Source: Adineta steineri
Lineage: Eukaryota > Rotifera > Eurotatoria > Adinetida > Adinetidae
Length of the DNA stretch: 64,000 nt
Assembly: GCA_905250115.1 (NCBI GenBank)
Contig: CAJNOI010000116.1
Span: forward strand, 30,993 to 94,992
Reading direction: 5' to 3'
Part shown: positions 61,981 to 64,000 of the stretch, piece by piece
Numbering within the stretch: position 1 is the stretch's first letter
Layout: the number at the start of each line of letters is the position of its first letter
Made by a program: the position numbers and the translations under genes
Notes under the pieces: generated by a model
Told to the model about the DNA's origin: nothing
Seen by the model: the letters and a program-made list of their open reading frames with translations, nothing else
The model's database searches: none

Positions 61981-62024
61981 ATGCTTTTGGCAAAAACAAG
62001 TGGTACACTTAGTTTTTGACATTG

Positions 62025-62078
62025 AATTGAGAGTGCGAGGGTTTATTATTCATTCACATCTACACCCACACCCTCAAC
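62025..62078. repeat. Telomere-like hairpin element
   Basis: TTGAGAGTGCGAGGG on the left; ATCTACACCCACACCCTCAA on the right. Mirror of 38650-38706. Confidence 0.75.
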
Positions 62079-62475
62079 AATTGTGCTTCAGTCATTTGTT
62101 TTCTGTATGTGGCATATTGAATTGTGAAAGGATTCAGTTGTTTTATCTAGCTAATTACTCATTTTACTGATGATGAGGTAAAGTGAAGTGCTTTTTGATG
62201 TTTCACAGATGAATGTTTGCGATAGAATGGCTATAATAGAACAGGTATTGCTGATCGACTTTTGATTGTTCCAAATGATCTAAGTGATATTTTTTGGTCA
62301 AATTCTGTCCTTTGCTACGAATGAGAGAGAGAGAGCTAATGAAGTTTATGATCATATGACTGTAACATAAAAAATGATACTATTCGTATTTGATATTTAT
62401 CATTATTCTGAAAAGATGAACTGCTTGATGTTCTTCAAAAAAGATTTAATTAATTCATTTTGTTAACGATAATCG

Positions 62476-62975
62476 ACGAAAGTGTTAAGACAGGTCTCAA
62501 CACAACTTTCCAAAATGATCATATCAGAAAACTATTTCAGACACTAATTTTGAAATGTGTTAAGCAGGTTTGAATTCTATTTTATCCTTAGCCTGACATT
62601 TTTTCTTATCATTCTCACTCTATAAGTAATATTATTAAGGATGAAAACTACATTGATACAAAATTTTATTACATAACAAGCTGATAAATTCATATGAGAA
62701 CTGTTTTCAGAAGCAACACTTTCGAAACTTGTGAGATTTCGTCCTGATAGCGGATATGGATGTACATGATGAATAAATTTTCGTCTTCATTTTTCAACAA
62801 GTTAACAATAATATCACCATACATTCATCAGATTTGTCTTTCCATTATTCAATAGTCTATGCAAAAGACAGAAAATGTTGTTCTGTTTTATCGATATTTC
62901 TCGATTAATTATCAAATCAAAGCGAATACTATACTAATAAATTAGAAAAGTTCTGAAATAATAAAGAAATATTGA
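62476..62975. other. Intergenic beyond arm 2
   Basis: Homology to arm 1 stops near 62475. No feature recognised up to the receptor's stop codon. Confidence 0.4.
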
Positions 62976-64000
62976 TTACTGATGAATAAGTCGTCGCCAT
63001 CGTCTGAATGATTTTTGAAATGTTTTTCTGTACAATGCTGAAGGAAGGACAAAAACAATAAAGATAAGCATCGATGGAGTGAATGAAATGAAATAACCAA
63101 AAATAAATAATAATCGATTGTTTGATGGATTGACACATTCTGACAACATTGACATAATCAGACGGGGTAAGGACAGAATTAGAAGAACAATCGGACTAAT
63201 CAATAACTGTTTGTGTTCATTAAATTGATGATAAACATGTTCCCTTAGAGCTTGTCTTGTTTGAGCTGCTGATCGTTGCTGGGCTGATCCGAATATGATG
63301 AATAAAGCAGAACCAAGATTGATAATACATGGACCGACAAGATGAAAAAATAAGATGATTGTATTGTATTGTTGAACAAAAGGGGAATAACGAGTTAAAC
63401 ACCATCTATCGATATCTACTTTGGTCGTCTCTGTCTTCATTTCATATAATTCTCGATATATAGGTTCGTGAATGACTGAAACCATGATACACAATGGTAA
63501 GATAAGAATTATCCATCGAGCTATGCGTTGACTTTTCTGTTTATTGAAGTTGATTCCTTTGAAAACGAGTATCGCTCTTTCAATGGCTACACAAGCATTG
63601 AGCCAAGCATCCAAATATAGACAAAGCTTGAGAAGAGGTTCGATCAATATACAACCTCTTCGAACAACAGAAACTGGAATTGTTAAATTCATTTGAGTGA
63701 GAACAACAAACCAAAACTTCACTACAAACATGCTAATTGTAAGAAAAGAAGTAATTGATGATGCTAAGAGATAAATGCCACATCCAACTTTTCGTAGATC
63801 TTTATTTTGAAATGTTATTAGAGACAAAATACTATTGATGAAACCTCCAACAAACATAATCATCGTCGCAGCGGCATTAGTTTTTACCAATATTGTTTGG
63901 TCAGTCATTGTCATGTTTGTTCGAATTTGGTCACGTAAAATATCATCGAGAGTGACACCAACACTTTTTTTGTAGAACTGACATTTTTGACCAATGAAAC
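62976..64000 (-). CDS. 7TM receptor exon, paralogue of the NHL-7TM receptor (runs off window)
   Basis: The open frame continues to the right edge. The N-terminal part (FIGQKCQFYKKSVGVTLDDI) aligns with VIGNQCNFYIKGIGLTLDDI of the receptor at 9036, and the 7TM domain matches throughout (CVAIERAILVF, FHLVGPCIINLGSALFIIFG, FGYFISFTPSMLIFIVFVLP). The extracellular exons would lie beyond 64000. The ATG at 63914 is internal, not the true start. Confidence 0.82.
   Translation of the reverse strand, partial: FIGQKCQFYKKSVGVTLDDILRDQIRTNMTMTDQTILVKTNAAATMIMFVGGFINSILSLITFQNKDLRKVGCGIYLLASSITSFLTISMFVVKFWFVVLTQMNLTIPVSVVRRGCILIEPLLKLCLYLDAWLNACVAIERAILVFKGINFNKQKSQRIARWIILILPLCIMVSVIHEPIYRELYEMKTETTKVDIDRWCLTRYSPFVQQYNTIILFFHLVGPCIINLGSALFIIFGSAQQRSAAQTRQALREHVYHQFNEHKQLLISPIVLLILSLPRLIMSMLSECVNPSNNRLLFIFGYFISFTPSMLIFIVFVLPSALYRKTFQKSFRRWRRLIHQ

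Overview
The window looks like nuclear DNA of a bdelloid rotifer (Adineta/Rotaria type). The DNA is AT-rich, and genes are split by many short GT-AG introns (often 45-70 bp) with a few of 500-750 bp. There are animal families (TRPM channel, fatty-acid-binding protein, EF-hand protein, PKA-like kinase, 7TM receptors). Beside them sit families normally found in bacteria or fungi (PAPS reductase, GH5-like glycosidase, DUF4874/DUF4832 protein, heme-thiolate peroxygenase). Short motifs matching the TGTGGG-type bdelloid telomere repeat are scattered throughout. No species is claimed.

Layout. 0.9-2.8 kb: PAN-kelch protein (-). 4.1-6.1 kb: decayed genes (-). 7.4-8.4 kb: a hAT-type MITE beside a foldback. 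9.0-14.0 kb: a five-exon receptor (-) with signal peptide, NHL repeats, two copies of a ~128-residue module and a 7TM domain; the model closes in frame at 939 aa. 16.2-16.8 kb: FABP (+). 17.4-18.8 kb: unknown secreted protein (-). 19.2-21.0 kb: DUF4874/DUF4832 protein with a GPI-like tail (-). 22.3-23.3 kb: inverted repeat carrying mirrored first-exon-like sequences. 23.9-29.6 kb: TRPM-like channel (+), at least 26 exons, with one exon a base too long. 31.2-31.9 kb: EF-hand protein (-). 33.4-34.3 kb: small four-TM protein (+). 34.4-35.1 kb: deleted pogo/Tigger element. 35.5-38.2 kb: a TIR element holding a BEN-domain gene, with a GGAATTCC array swollen inside one terminus.

38.2-43.4 kb and 57.3-62.5 kb are two ~5.1 kb inverted copies of one segment. 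Each carries a myristoylatable PKA-like pseudokinase and an intronless 7TM receptor. Between them lie PAPS reductase (45.1 kb), a hAT MITE (46.1 kb), a B-box/LRR pseudogene broken by a TA-flanked MITE (47.2-48.7 kb), a B-box-like/coiled-coil/NHL protein (48.9-50.6 kb), a GPI-type glycosidase (51.0-52.3 kb), a peroxygenase gene (53.4-54.5 kb), the 3' part of a GPCR gene and a second, incomplete peroxygenase. A 100-N gap (56979-57078) separates the second inverted copy from everything to its left, so the inverted arrangement depends on that scaffold join. The right edge holds a partial relative of the NHL-7TM receptor.

The strongest leads are the dispersed telomere-like hairpins, the BEN-domain TIR element with its asymmetric array, the NHL-module-7TM receptor, and the conserved pseudokinase substitutions. 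The genes are mainly independent transcription units; no operon-like cooperation is evident.
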